Of a stretch of 64,000 bases of DNA, positions 44,895-54,442 are shown piece by piece. The position numbers were made by a program, and so were the translations under genes. This DNA is from Paraglaciecola chathamensis S18K6 (lineage in GTDB: Bacteria > Pseudomonadota > Gammaproteobacteria > Enterobacterales > Alteromonadaceae): the NCBI GenBank assembly GCA_000314955.1, contig BAEM01000053.1, positions 124,001-188,000 of the forward strand. Direction: 5' to 3'. A model generated the notes under the pieces. That model was given only the letters and a program-made list of their open reading frames with translations. It did not search any database and was not told where the DNA came from. The number at the start of each line of letters is the position of its first letter. The stretch's first letter is position 1.

Positions 44895-47800
44895 GTCAGG
44901 CCAACAAGGACAAACTGAAGACAAGTTTTCAGCGCTGGGCGCTGGCCTAGCAGCCTTCGCTATGCGCCGCCCCGTCACCATTGGCATGGTGTTTTTCTCT
45001 ATGTTGCTGTTTGGCATTTTAGCCTCACAATTGTTGCCGCTAGAAAAATTCCCCAGTATTGATATACCCGAAATAACGGTACAAATTCCCTATGAAAACG
45101 CCACCCCAGCGGAAATAGAGAAAATGATCACCCGCCCAGTAGAAGAAGTATTGGCAACCATGTCAGGTATAAAGCGTTTACGCTCTAAGTCCACTGAGAA
45201 CGCTGCACAAATCCAACTTCAATTTGCCTGGGATGAAAACCTAAAAGCAAAAGGGATTGAAGCCAGAGAGAAAATTGACGCGATCCGCAATGACTTACCT
45301 GATGATGTAGAACGAATACTGGTGTATCAATTTAACACCAGTGATTTACCGATTTTTCAACTTAGGGTGTCTAGCGAACGGGATCTATCGGATGCCTATG
45401 ACTTACTCGAACGAAACCTTAAAATGCCAATTGAGCGGGTGCCCGGCGTATCAAAAGTCGAATTGTACGGTGTGCTCAAAAAGCAGATTGCGATCCGTAT
45501 CGATACACAAAAACAAGCCAGTTTAGGGATCCCTAGCGACACATTAGTAAATGCACTGCGCCAAGCAAACTTCGCTATGACAGCAGGCTCATTTTATGAC
45601 TTAGAACAAAAGATCAGCATTAACCCACAAGGAGCATTTACCCAAATTGAAGACATCAGTAACCTGATAATTCAAAAAGGAGTGCGGTTAAGTGATATTG
45701 CACACATAGGTTTCGAAAGCCCCGAGCGAACTGAAGGCAGGCACTTAGATCGAACCTACGCGGTGGGCTTTAATATTTTTCGTGAATCTAACAGTAATTT
45801 AGTGGCGGTATCACAAGCCGTTATGGAAGTGATTAACCAAGCCAACGACAGCCCTGCGTTTGCCGGTATCACCCTATTTGTAATGGATGATGAAGCCGCG
45901 AGTGTGACTGAATCCCTAGCAGATTTGCTTAACGCAGGTTTGCTCGGTGCCTTACTGTCGATTTTGGTGCTTTACGCATTTTTACGCAATCTAACCACCA
46001 CCTTAATAGTGGTGTTATCAGTGCCCTTCTCGATTTGTATCACCCTCGGGTGCATGTATTTTATGGGCTATACCATTAATATATTATCGATGATGGGCCT
46101 AATGCTTGCGGTAGGCATGCTGGTGGATAATGCCGTTGTCGTCACAGAAAGCATTCAACAAGAGCGCAAGCACTATGCCTGCCCCGCACAGGCCACGAAG
46201 GCAGGAGTAGGTAAAGTAAGCTTGGCGGTAATTGCTGGCACCACTACCACGGCTATCGTCTTTCTGCCTAATATTGTCGGAGTAAAAGTTAATTTAACGA
46301 TATTTTTGGAACATGTAGCCATCGCTATTTGTATTTCTTTGTTTGCCTCTTTACTGATTGCCCAAACCTTGATCCCCCTGTTGACCAGCCGCTTATCAGG
46401 CAAGGCGTCAAATTCAACGAGTAACGCGCTCAGTGCGAAAAGCGATAATAAAACGTCGGTAGCAAACAGCGGCCAAGCTCCTGACAACTTGGGCAAATTT
46501 GCCCGTCGTTATAAAGCCGTTCTCACGTGGTCTATGTGTCATCGAGGGCTGACCTGTCTGATCGCTGTTCTTATACTAGTAAGTACCGCTATTCCTATGC
46601 AGTTTGTTAGTGGTGACGACGATGATGATAGCAATAACCGGTTGTGGCTGAACTACGATATTCAAGGCAACTATAGTTTGTCTGAGGTGGAGAAGTCAGT
46701 TGATAAAATGGAGGGCTATTTATATGCCAACCAAGAGAAATTTCACATCGAACAGGTCTACACCTATTTTACTGCCGGGGAAGCAACTTCGGCGATTACG
46801 CTGAAAAAAGACACGCCTATTTCTAAAAGCAAATTAAAAGCACTCATTCTTGAGGATATGCCCAAATTTGCGCGTGCTCGTCCCTCATTCAAGTGGGAGC
46901 AAGGCAACGGCGGAGGCTTGCAACTCACACTATTAGGCGACTCATCGGCATCCTTGAGTCAAGTCGCGGAGCGTGTTCTGCCGATCATCAAGCAAATAGA
47001 CGGGCTAACGGACGTCGGCATTGAAGGCAATAACCAAAAGTTCGAATTACAGATAGTCGTTGATCGCAATAAAGCCTTTCGTTATGGCCTGTCAGCCAAC
47101 GATGTCGCCCGTACTGTGGCAAGTGGCTTGCGCGGTACTAACCTGCGCACCTATCGAGATAGCGAAAGCGGTGAGATTGGCGTGCGTATGCTGTTCGATC
47201 AAGCACTACAAGAGTCTATTGCCGAGCTAAAAAACCTCACCATTACCCGCATAGGCCAGCAAACGATTACCCTTGATATGGTAAGCGAAAGTAAAATCGT
47301 GCCGCGTTTAGCCGAAATTCGCCGCAGCTATCGACAAACATCGATAACCATAGGCGCCAACATGGGGGATGATATAACACTACAACAAGCAAAAGAGCGT
47401 ATCGAAGACGTCATGCAATACCTCACTTTGCCCGATGGATACAGCTGGACGTTTGATGGCAGTATTGACAGACAAAATCAAAATGAATCGGTCATGCAAA
47501 CCAATATGTTGCTGGCGATTTGCATGATTTACATCGTCATGGCGGCTTTGTTTGAATCATTGCTTCTGCCTACAGCGGTTATTACTTCTTTGCTATTTTC
47601 CCTCACGGGTGTGTTTTGGGCTTTGTTTGTGACAGGTACCGCTATGTCGGTTATGAGCATGATAGGCATGCTCATATTAATGGGCATAGTCGTCAACAAT
47701 GGGATTGTGTTGGTAGACAGAATAAATCAACTCATTGACCAAGGACATGAGATCAATACCGCCGTCATCGAGGCCTGTTTAACCCGGGTCAAACCCATTT

Positions 47801-48045
47801 TAATGACAGTGGCGACCACCATAGTCGGCTTGATACCACTGGCTTTGGGCAATACCTCGATTGGTGGAGATGGCCCAGCATATTCGCCTATGGCCATTGC
47901 CATAATTGGTGGTTTGGCTTTTTCCACCGTAACCAGTTTAGTCCTTGTTCCCCTTGCTTATGTGTTGCTACTGAGATTGAGAGCCAAAGCAGCGCAGTTG
48001 TTCAATACTTCAAAAGTGTGGGCCAATAAAGTGGTAAAAGTATAA
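44887..48045 (+). CDS. RND efflux permease 2 (HAE1 family)
   Basis: 1052 residues. Starts FAMRRPVTIGMVFFSMLLFG; TM4 MLAVGMLVDNAVVVTESIQQ has the proton-relay Asp, and LMGIVVNNGIVLVDRINQL marks TM10. AGAGGAG precedes its ATG, which overlaps the stop of permease 1. It is clearly diverged from permease 1. One adaptor with two adjacent and different RND permeases recalls MdtABC, where two permeases form a mixed trimer; that could be so here (inference). No outer-membrane channel gene follows; a general one (TolC) would be used. Confidence 0.92.
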   Translation: MNKSGQQGQTEDKFSALGAGLAAFAMRRPVTIGMVFFSMLLFGILASQLLPLEKFPSIDIPEITVQIPYENATPAEIEKMITRPVEEVLATMSGIKRLRSKSTENAAQIQLQFAWDENLKAKGIEAREKIDAIRNDLPDDVERILVYQFNTSDLPIFQLRVSSERDLSDAYDLLERNLKMPIERVPGVSKVELYGVLKKQIAIRIDTQKQASLGIPSDTLVNALRQANFAMTAGSFYDLEQKISINPQGAFTQIEDISNLIIQKGVRLSDIAHIGFESPERTEGRHLDRTYAVGFNIFRESNSNLVAVSQAVMEVINQANDSPAFAGITLFVMDDEAASVTESLADLLNAGLLGALLSILVLYAFLRNLTTTLIVVLSVPFSICITLGCMYFMGYTINILSMMGLMLAVGMLVDNAVVVTESIQQERKHYACPAQATKAGVGKVSLAVIAGTTTTAIVFLPNIVGVKVNLTIFLEHVAIAICISLFASLLIAQTLIPLLTSRLSGKASNSTSNALSAKSDNKTSVANSGQAPDNLGKFARRYKAVLTWSMCHRGLTCLIAVLILVSTAIPMQFVSGDDDDDSNNRLWLNYDIQGNYSLSEVEKSVDKMEGYLYANQEKFHIEQVYTYFTAGEATSAITLKKDTPISKSKLKALILEDMPKFARARPSFKWEQGNGGGLQLTLLGDSSASLSQVAERVLPIIKQIDGLTDVGIEGNNQKFELQIVVDRNKAFRYGLSANDVARTVASGLRGTNLRTYRDSESGEIGVRMLFDQALQESIAELKNLTITRIGQQTITLDMVSESKIVPRLAEIRRSYRQTSITIGANMGDDITLQQAKERIEDVMQYLTLPDGYSWTFDGSIDRQNQNESVMQTNMLLAICMIYIVMAALFESLLLPTAVITSLLFSLTGVFWALFVTGTAMSVMSMIGMLILMGIVVNNGIVLVDRINQLIDQGHEINTAVIEACLTRVKPILMTVATTIVGLIPLALGNTSIGGDGPAYSPMAIAIIGGLAFSTVTSLVLVPLAYVLLLRLRAKAAQLFNTSKVWANKVVKV

Positions 48046-48145
48046 GCCGGTACGCGGACGGTTTTTAACCCTAGAATTTTCATTTATGGATAGACACTAG
48101 GGCTTATTTTACGCTGTGCTACTCGGTTTAAAGCAGCGTGCTTGT

Positions 48146-48188
48146 AAGCCTTTAATTTTCATTCATAAATTGAGAATTCAAAGGCTTT
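48146..48188 (+). terminator. Terminator-like hairpin after RND operon
   Basis: AAGCCTTT ... AAAGGCTT with an imperfectly paired AT-rich interior, followed by TCGTTT. About 100 nt after the permease 2 stop and 38 nt before yghZ. Confidence 0.5.
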
Positions 48189-48225
48189 CGTTTAGGCTAA
48201 CGAAAATTTTGTCAGCTGAGCGATT

Positions 48226-49242
48226 ATGATCACCCACCAACCAAACCCTAGCTACACACCAAGTGGATCTCGTTACCAAAATATGCCTTATAAACGCTGC
48301 GGTAAAAGCGGCGTTCAGTTACCTCGTTTGTCATTAGGGCTATGGCAAAACTTCGGTGAAGTAGACGCATTTAGTAATGCACAAGCTATGGTGCACAAAG
48401 CGTTCGATTTAGGAATTAATCATTTTGATTTGGCCAACAATTATGGTCCTCCCTATGGTTCCGCTGAGTCGACGTTTGGCAAAATCATGCAAAAGAGCTT
48501 AGCGCCCTATCGCGATGAATTATTGATTTCAAGCAAGGCCGGTTATGACATGTGGCCTGGTCCGTTTGGTATAGGTGGTTCACGTAAGTACTTAATTGCA
48601 AGCTGTGATCAAAGCCTAAAGCGCACAGGACTAGATTATTTTGATGTGTTTTACTCCCATCGATTTGACCCTGATACGCCGCTTGAAGAAACCATGCAAG
48701 CATTAGACTACATTGTGCGCTCAGGGCGTGCTTTGTATGTAGGGATTTCTAATTACAGCGCACAGCAAACTGAGCAAGCTATCGCAATATTACAAGATTT
48801 AGGCACACCATTATTGGTCCACCAGCCGCGTTACAATATGTTCGACCGCTGGATAGAAGACGGCCTTACCGATGTACTCACAAACCATGGTGTTGGTTCA
48901 GTGGTGTTTTCGCCATTAGCCCAAGGCTTTTTGACTAATAAATATCTTCATGGGATCCCAGATGGGTCTCGCGCATCACGCAGTGAACAAATTCACCTGA
49001 ATGCCGATCACATTACCCGAGATAAAATTGCTAAAGTACAAAAGCTTAACGAGATAGCCGTGCAGCGTGAGCAGAGCTTAGCTCAGATGGCCTTAGCATG
49101 GGTACTTCAACCGCAAGCGGTTACATCGGCAATCATCGGAGCCAGTAAGGTCGAACAGATTGAAGATTGCGTCAGTGCGTTAGACAATCTGGAATTTAGC
49201 CCAGAGCACCTTACGGGTATTGAACAGATTTTGGCAGGTTAA
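48226..49242 (+). CDS. yghZ: Aldo/keto reductase, YghZ type (L-glyceraldehyde 3-phosphate reductase)
   Basis: 338 residues. The sequence runs parallel to E. coli YghZ: YKRCGKSGVQLPRLSLGLWQNFG, INHFDLANNYGPPYGSAE (catalytic Asp and Tyr), SSKAGYDMWPGPFG (catalytic Lys), FYSHRFDPDTPLEET (catalytic His) and PLAQGFLTNKYLHGIP. YghZ reduces L-glyceraldehyde 3-phosphate and methylglyoxal with NADPH; this is family knowledge. Length slightly below YghZ (346). Cytoplasmic. The next gene starts in its stop codon (TAATG), so the two are coupled. Preceding region contains a terminator-like hairpin. Confidence 0.92.
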   Translation: MITHQPNPSYTPSGSRYQNMPYKRCGKSGVQLPRLSLGLWQNFGEVDAFSNAQAMVHKAFDLGINHFDLANNYGPPYGSAESTFGKIMQKSLAPYRDELLISSKAGYDMWPGPFGIGGSRKYLIASCDQSLKRTGLDYFDVFYSHRFDPDTPLEETMQALDYIVRSGRALYVGISNYSAQQTEQAIAILQDLGTPLLVHQPRYNMFDRWIEDGLTDVLTNHGVGSVVFSPLAQGFLTNKYLHGIPDGSRASRSEQIHLNADHITRDKIAKVQKLNEIAVQREQSLAQMALAWVLQPQAVTSAIIGASKVEQIEDCVSALDNLEFSPEHLTGIEQILAG

Positions 49243-49781
49243 TGACATACTCGAATGATTTAGCAACGCCTGATAGTAGTAGCCCTTCAGATGACTCAGT
49301 GACGCTGTGCATTATTAATCCGAAAAGCCCACAAAACATGGGCAGCATCCTGAGGGCGGCTGGCTGCTATCGTGCAGATAGCGTCTTGTACACTGGGGAG
49401 CGGTACGCCAGAGCGCGGGCCTTTAACACAGATACAAAAAATGTCGGCTTGAATATACCCCTGGCGCAAATAGACGAGCCTATGCCAGAACCACATATGG
49501 CAATGGTAGCCGTTGAATTAGTAGAAGGTGCGACACCGCTACCGCACTTTGAACACCCTAAACATGCCTACTACGTATTTGGCCCTGAGGATGGGTCGAT
49601 TGAACAAAGCATATTAGATAAATGCCAACATGTTGTTTATGTACCCACCACGGGATGTATGAACTTAGCAGCCACAGTTAACGTATTACTTTATGACCGA
49701 TTGGCCAAGTCAGATACCACTCAATATGGTGACCAAATTATAGTCGCCAGTCGGGACACGAATAATCGTACCAAGGTATGA
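49242..49781 (+). CDS. SpoU/TrmH family RNA 2'-O-methyltransferase
   Basis: 179 residues, shorter than TrmL (about 157) plus a short N-terminal extension. SPOUT knot motifs: IINPKSPQNMGSILRAAGCY (motif 1), YYVFGPEDGSIEQSIL (motif 2), and VYVPTTGCMNLAATVNVLLYDRL (motif 3). It methylates the ribose of a tRNA or rRNA nucleotide using AdoMet; the target cannot be told. Start ATG shares a base with the yghZ stop, giving translational coupling; I know of no functional link between the two. Confidence 0.88.
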   Translation: MTYSNDLATPDSSSPSDDSVTLCIINPKSPQNMGSILRAAGCYRADSVLYTGERYARARAFNTDTKNVGLNIPLAQIDEPMPEPHMAMVAVELVEGATPLPHFEHPKHAYYVFGPEDGSIEQSILDKCQHVVYVPTTGCMNLAATVNVLLYDRLAKSDTTQYGDQIIVASRDTNNRTKV

Positions 49782-50015
49782 TCAGCAAAAAAATGAAGTG
49801 GGTATTTGATGGGCAAATAAGCGCATATAGTGCCCGTTTTAGTATTCTTTGAGAATGTATCGCTGCAGTGACACTGGCGATTTGGTTGCTTCTTAATTAA
49901 AGTAGCCATATTAAACAGGCATTGTTTTTAAATGCGCCTACTGGTTACGCGTAACCATAGCGGGTATTTTAAAGCCATTGTCAGACGATAAAAATCTTAT
50001 ATTTAGGACGAACTT

Positions 50016-51170
50016 GTGATTAAACCTGCATATTTACTCACCAGCCTAACGCTGGCCACACTCTTTATCGTCACTGGCTGTTCAGAGCAAGAAAAAGTCG
50101 AACAAGAAGTCGTTCGCCCCATAGCTTGGACAGAAGTAAAACCTCACGATCTCACCCAGGTTCGCAGATTAGCCGGTGCAACAGCAGCGGTAGAAAAAGC
50201 CTCTTTGAGCTTTTTGGTGGGCGGAAAAGTCGCCAGCGTCGCAGTCAATTTAGGCCAGAAAATAACCCAAGGGCAAGTGCTAGCAACCTTAGATCAGCGC
50301 AGTTTCAATCTCAACTTTCAATCTGCTCAAGCCAAATACGCCCAGGCGAGTTCAGCATTAAATGAAGCCGAAAATGAGTACCAGCGTTACAAAGAATTGG
50401 TCGAGCAAGGGCTGGTCTCAAAGTCGGGTTTTGACAACGCTGAAGCCGCGTACAAGTCTGCGCTGAGTAACGTAGAAGTGGCCAAAAGTCAGCTTGAATT
50501 AGCCACCAAAGACCGACAAGACAGTACCTTACAAGCCCCTTATGACGGTGTCATCACCAAGCGTATGATAGAACCTTCTCAGCAGATCTCCCCCGGACAA
50601 AGTGTGTTTGAAGTAGAAGGCCACGGTGGCCTTGAGGTACACGTATCTGTGCCTGAAAGTTTAATTCAGCACTTATCTGACGGTATGATAGTGCCGGTAC
50701 GCTTCCCAGCTGCCCCCAATGTCGAACTCACCGGCGTTATCACCGAGGTAGGTACGCGTGCTGAAACGGCGAATGCCTTCCCTATTACCCTAGTGTTAAA
50801 CGGAAGCTCGCCGTTATTGCGCGCCGGTATGACAGCAGAAGTTGATATCACCTACACCAATGAGGAGTATCAAAATGCGCTTACCCAATTGCCTAACAAT
50901 CAAATAAATTCTTCCAGTCATGAATCCATGATCGTTCCGGTTTCCTCTGTAGGTGCAGGGCTTAATCAATCAAAATTTGTCTTTGTGTATAACGAAGCGA
51001 GTCAAACCGTGACCAAGCGCAACGTAATAGCAACTAACATTCTTGGCAATGAGGTATTCATTGCAAGTGGCTTAAAAGCCGGAGAAATCATAGCGATAGC
51101 AGGTGTATCATTTTTGCGTGAGGGTCAAAAAGTGTCCTTACTCGATGACAATGTACAACGTTTTAATTAA
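50016..51170 (+). CDS. RND efflux periplasmic adaptor (MFP) 2, lipoprotein
   Basis: 384 residues, GTG start with AGGACG just upstream. Lipoprotein signal with lipobox IVTGCSEQ. SLSFLVGGKVASVAVNLGQKITQGQVLATLD is the lipoyl-like segment, then a long helical hairpin (SAQAKYAQASSALNEAENEY ... QLELATKDRQ), STLQAPYDGVITKRMIEPSQ and a barrel domain. It differs enough from the 40-kb adaptor to belong to another subfamily (AcrA/VexE-like). Twelve nt before its RND permease: two-gene operon. No regulator next to it. Confidence 0.92.
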   Translation: MIKPAYLLTSLTLATLFIVTGCSEQEKVEQEVVRPIAWTEVKPHDLTQVRRLAGATAAVEKASLSFLVGGKVASVAVNLGQKITQGQVLATLDQRSFNLNFQSAQAKYAQASSALNEAENEYQRYKELVEQGLVSKSGFDNAEAAYKSALSNVEVAKSQLELATKDRQDSTLQAPYDGVITKRMIEPSQQISPGQSVFEVEGHGGLEVHVSVPESLIQHLSDGMIVPVRFPAAPNVELTGVITEVGTRAETANAFPITLVLNGSSPLLRAGMTAEVDITYTNEEYQNALTQLPNNQINSSSHESMIVPVSSVGAGLNQSKFVFVYNEASQTVTKRNVIATNILGNEVFIASGLKAGEIIAIAGVSFLREGQKVSLLDDNVQRFN

Positions 51171-51182
51171 AGGCAGGGTGTT

Positions 51183-54100
51183 ATGAATCTCACAGAAATT
51201 GCCTTTAAGCATCAGAAACTGGTATTGATGATTGTTGCGATCATCCTCATCAATGGCGTTATCGCGTATTTTACGATACCCGCGCGGGAAGATCCGAGTA
51301 TCACAATCCGTGAAGCAATCGTTAGTACCTCCTACCCTGGTATGTCTCCGGAACGGGTTGAATTACTGATCACCAAAACATTAGAAGAAGAAATTCGCAA
51401 AATCCCCGAAGTAGAAAAGCTTCGCTCCACCTCGTCGACTGGTCTGTCGGTGATCCATGTGGAGATTTACGACCGCTATTTTAACCTCGATTCTATATGG
51501 CAAAACGTGCGCAACAAAGTACAAGAGGCGCAAGCATCGTTACCTGAAGGAACAAGCACCCCCTTTGTTAATGACGAATTCGGCGACGTTTCTGTATTAA
51601 CATTAGCATTGACCGCTGACGGATTCGATTTAGGTCAGATGTTTGATATATCAAAACACACGCGGGACACCTTGTACGCAGTCGATGGCACCAAAAAAAT
51701 TGAGTTGTTAGGAGTGCAAGACGAACGAATTTACCTAGAGACCTCAAACGCTAAACTCTCTCAACTGGGGATCTCTCCCAACACGCTGATGAATGCGCTA
51801 CAAACCCAGAATATTATTAGCTCTGGGGGGCAAATAGACACCGGTCTATTGTCGTTTATCATCGAGCCCACAGGGAATTTCAATAGCCTTGAAGATCTCG
51901 CAGAAACCTATATTACGATCCCCGGTACGCAAGAATCCATTGCCCTTAGCGATATAGCGACACTGCACAGAGGCTATGTAGACCCGCCAAATAACCTTGC
52001 TTATTTTAACGGTGAACAAGCTATCGTGTTTGCTATTTCCATGTTGCCCAATTACAACATTTTAGAATACGCTCCTCGCCTAAAATCTGCCATCGAGCAA
52101 CTTGAAGACAGTTTGCCCGTAGGTTACCAATTGCATATTGCCACTTACCAAGCGGAACAAGTCGAGAAAACAGTTCAAGGCGTGTCTATGAACGTCTTGC
52201 AAACCCTGATTATTGTATTGATCGTAGTGGTCTTATTTCTCGGTATGCGCACCGGTTTGATTGTGGGAACCATAGTGCCCTTTGTGATGCTATCAGCCCT
52301 CACCCTTATGCAAATTTTCGAAATTCGTCTTGAGCGCATGAGCTTAGCAACCCTTATCATTGCGCTAGGATTGTTAGTCGATAACGGCATCGTGATCGCC
52401 GAAGACTTTAAGCGCCGCCTTGAAGATGGCGACGAGCGCTTTAAAGCCATGACCCAAGGAGGAAAAGAACTCGCCATTCCTTTATTGAGTTCCTCCGTTA
52501 CTACCATTTTGTTCTTCTTACCTCTGATGCTGGCGGAACATGTGGCAGGCGAGTACACACGCTCTGTCTCTTTGGTTATCCTTATCACCCTACTCGCTAG
52601 CTGGGTACTCGCCCTGTGTGTTACGCCCCTATTGTGCTATCACTTTATTAAAGTCGATGAATCACAAGCAGGAGCAGAAGCCCTCTCGTCGGAAAAAGTC
52701 ACTGGTCGATACGAGACGTTCCTGCATTTCATTCTGCGCTTCAAGCTTCTCTTTATAGCCTCAATGTTTGCCTTATTGATAGCAGCGGTATTTGCTATGA
52801 AATTTATCCCTAACCAGTTTTTCCCTGACTCTGATCGCAATCAGTTACTGGTAAACATCGATTTGCCTAGCGGTACATCAGAGCGTCAAACCAACATACA
52901 AATGCGCGCAGTCATGGACTGGTTAGACAATGAATCTGGCTATGATTTTATTGAAAGCCACTCAGCTTATGTTGGCTTTAGTGGCCCACGCTTTGTGTTG
53001 TCACTGAGCCCGGAAGATCCCGCCGAAAACAAAGCATTTATGGTGCTTAACATTAAACCTGAAAATGACATTGCAGCACTTGCATTGAAGCTTGATGAAG
53101 ATCTTGAACATCGTTTTGTTAATGTATCCGTGCGCGCCCAAAAAATGTTTTTAGGGCCGTCAGATTCGAAAACCATCGAAATTCAAGTCAAAGGCCCAGA
53201 CAAGGACGTAATTTACCAAAAGGCGCAACAGATCATGGATTTACTCTATGAGGTGCCTGACACCCGTGATATTCGCAGTGACTGGGAAAGCATGACCGCT
53301 AAAATAGAGGTACGTGTTGACCAGCAACGCGCCCGCCGTGCCTCTGTTACTTCACAAGACATAGCGAATTCGTTGCAAGCGTACTTTTCTGGGGCGGCGG
53401 TTACTGAATTTCGTGAAGAAGACGATATTATTCCCATTATGTTTCGAGCCAGCGACGCCGAACGCCACAATTTAGACCGCTTACGCTCTTTGAATGTCTT
53501 TTCACAGGCCACAGGTAAAGCCATACCCTTATTTCAGGTAGCCGAGTTTTCGCCAGTGAACCAATATTCGATTATTCAGCGCGAGGACATGTTCACCACT
53601 GTCAGCGTAGAGGCGCGTAATAGCCGCATGGCCGCAGAAGATCTAAAAGCCAAAATCGATGCGGATTTACAAAAATTAGCCGAAGACTTACCTCTCAATC
53701 ACTATATTGAGTATGACGGCGTTATTGTGCAATCTGAGGAAGCGCAAAAAGCCTTGAGCGCTAGTATGCCAATGGTACTGGGCTTAATTCTAATTTTGCT
53801 GGTCGCCCAGTTTAATTCGTTTCGAAAAGCCGGAATTATTGTGTTAACGATGCCATTGTCGTTTATCGGCGCGGTACTGGGATTAGGTGTTATGTTTGCC
53901 CCGTTCGGTTTTATGGTGACACTGGGGTTATACAGCCTGGCGGGGATCATCATTAATAACGCGATTGTATTGATTGATCGCATTGATATTGAGCGCCGTG
54001 ATGGCGCCTCAGATTACGATGCAATCGTAAAAGCATGCATTACTCGCGTGCGACCAATCGCCATGACCACCATTACCACAGTGGCTGGGCTGCTGCCGCT

Positions 54101-54248
54101 GATCCTTAGCCACGACCCGCTATTTTACGGCATGGCCAGTGTCATTGCTTTTGGACTAGCCGTGGGAACTGTACTCACTTTGGGCGTAGTGCCTGTATTG
54201 TATGCCGCTTTCTTTAAGGCATCACGGGAAGAATCAACTAGCGCTTAA
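51183..54248 (+). CDS. RND efflux permease 3
   Basis: 1021 residues, HAE1/AcrB-like size. Begins FKHQKLVLMIVAIILINGVIAYF and has the YPGMSPERVELLITKTLEEEI start of the first periplasmic loop. TM4 ALGLLVDNGIVIAEDFKRRL has the proton-relay Asp; TM10/11 LAGIIINNAIVLIDRIDIER is present. Substrate unknown; the subfamily resembles the VexF/YerP-type pumps. Follows its adaptor by 12 nt; downstream is a repeat-rich gap before the convergent oxidoreductase. Confidence 0.92.
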   Translation: MNLTEIAFKHQKLVLMIVAIILINGVIAYFTIPAREDPSITIREAIVSTSYPGMSPERVELLITKTLEEEIRKIPEVEKLRSTSSTGLSVIHVEIYDRYFNLDSIWQNVRNKVQEAQASLPEGTSTPFVNDEFGDVSVLTLALTADGFDLGQMFDISKHTRDTLYAVDGTKKIELLGVQDERIYLETSNAKLSQLGISPNTLMNALQTQNIISSGGQIDTGLLSFIIEPTGNFNSLEDLAETYITIPGTQESIALSDIATLHRGYVDPPNNLAYFNGEQAIVFAISMLPNYNILEYAPRLKSAIEQLEDSLPVGYQLHIATYQAEQVEKTVQGVSMNVLQTLIIVLIVVVLFLGMRTGLIVGTIVPFVMLSALTLMQIFEIRLERMSLATLIIALGLLVDNGIVIAEDFKRRLEDGDERFKAMTQGGKELAIPLLSSSVTTILFFLPLMLAEHVAGEYTRSVSLVILITLLASWVLALCVTPLLCYHFIKVDESQAGAEALSSEKVTGRYETFLHFILRFKLLFIASMFALLIAAVFAMKFIPNQFFPDSDRNQLLVNIDLPSGTSERQTNIQMRAVMDWLDNESGYDFIESHSAYVGFSGPRFVLSLSPEDPAENKAFMVLNIKPENDIAALALKLDEDLEHRFVNVSVRAQKMFLGPSDSKTIEIQVKGPDKDVIYQKAQQIMDLLYEVPDTRDIRSDWESMTAKIEVRVDQQRARRASVTSQDIANSLQAYFSGAAVTEFREEDDIIPIMFRASDAERHNLDRLRSLNVFSQATGKAIPLFQVAEFSPVNQYSIIQREDMFTTVSVEARNSRMAAEDLKAKIDADLQKLAEDLPLNHYIEYDGVIVQSEEAQKALSASMPMVLGLILILLVAQFNSFRKAGIIVLTMPLSFIGAVLGLGVMFAPFGFMVTLGLYSLAGIIINNAIVLIDRIDIERRDGASDYDAIVKACITRVRPIAMTTITTVAGLLPLILSHDPLFYGMASVIAFGLAVGTVLTLGVVPVLYAAFFKASREESTSA

Positions 54249-54317
54249 TAGGTAAAGCACAACCGTACTGTCCTGTACTGTACTGTCCCGTCCTTTCCTA
54301 AGATAAGTTGACGGTTT

Positions 54318-54367
54318 AAGCCAGCGTTAAAAGATCGCTTCACACGATGCAGTCTTTATAACGCTGG
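54318..54367. terminator. Long inverted repeat after RND permease 3
   Basis: GCCAGCGTTA ... TAACGCTGGC, 10-bp arms separated by about 30 bases, in the convergent gap. The large loop and missing uridine tract make intrinsic termination doubtful; a structured 3' end is possible. Confidence 0.4.
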
Positions 54368-54371
54368 CAAT

Positions 54372-54407
54372 ACCAATTCCAATTCCAATTCCAATTCCAC
54401 TTCCAAT
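54372..54407. repeat. Hexanucleotide microsatellite (CAATTC)
   Basis: Five to six consecutive CCAATT/CAATTC units, the last imperfect (CACTTC), between the RND pump and the oxidoreductase. Just before, ACTGTCC/ACTGT units (54269-54293) also repeat. Confidence 0.9.
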
Positions 54408-54442
54408 AAATAATATTGAGCGCTGGCTATTAAACTTCTTGT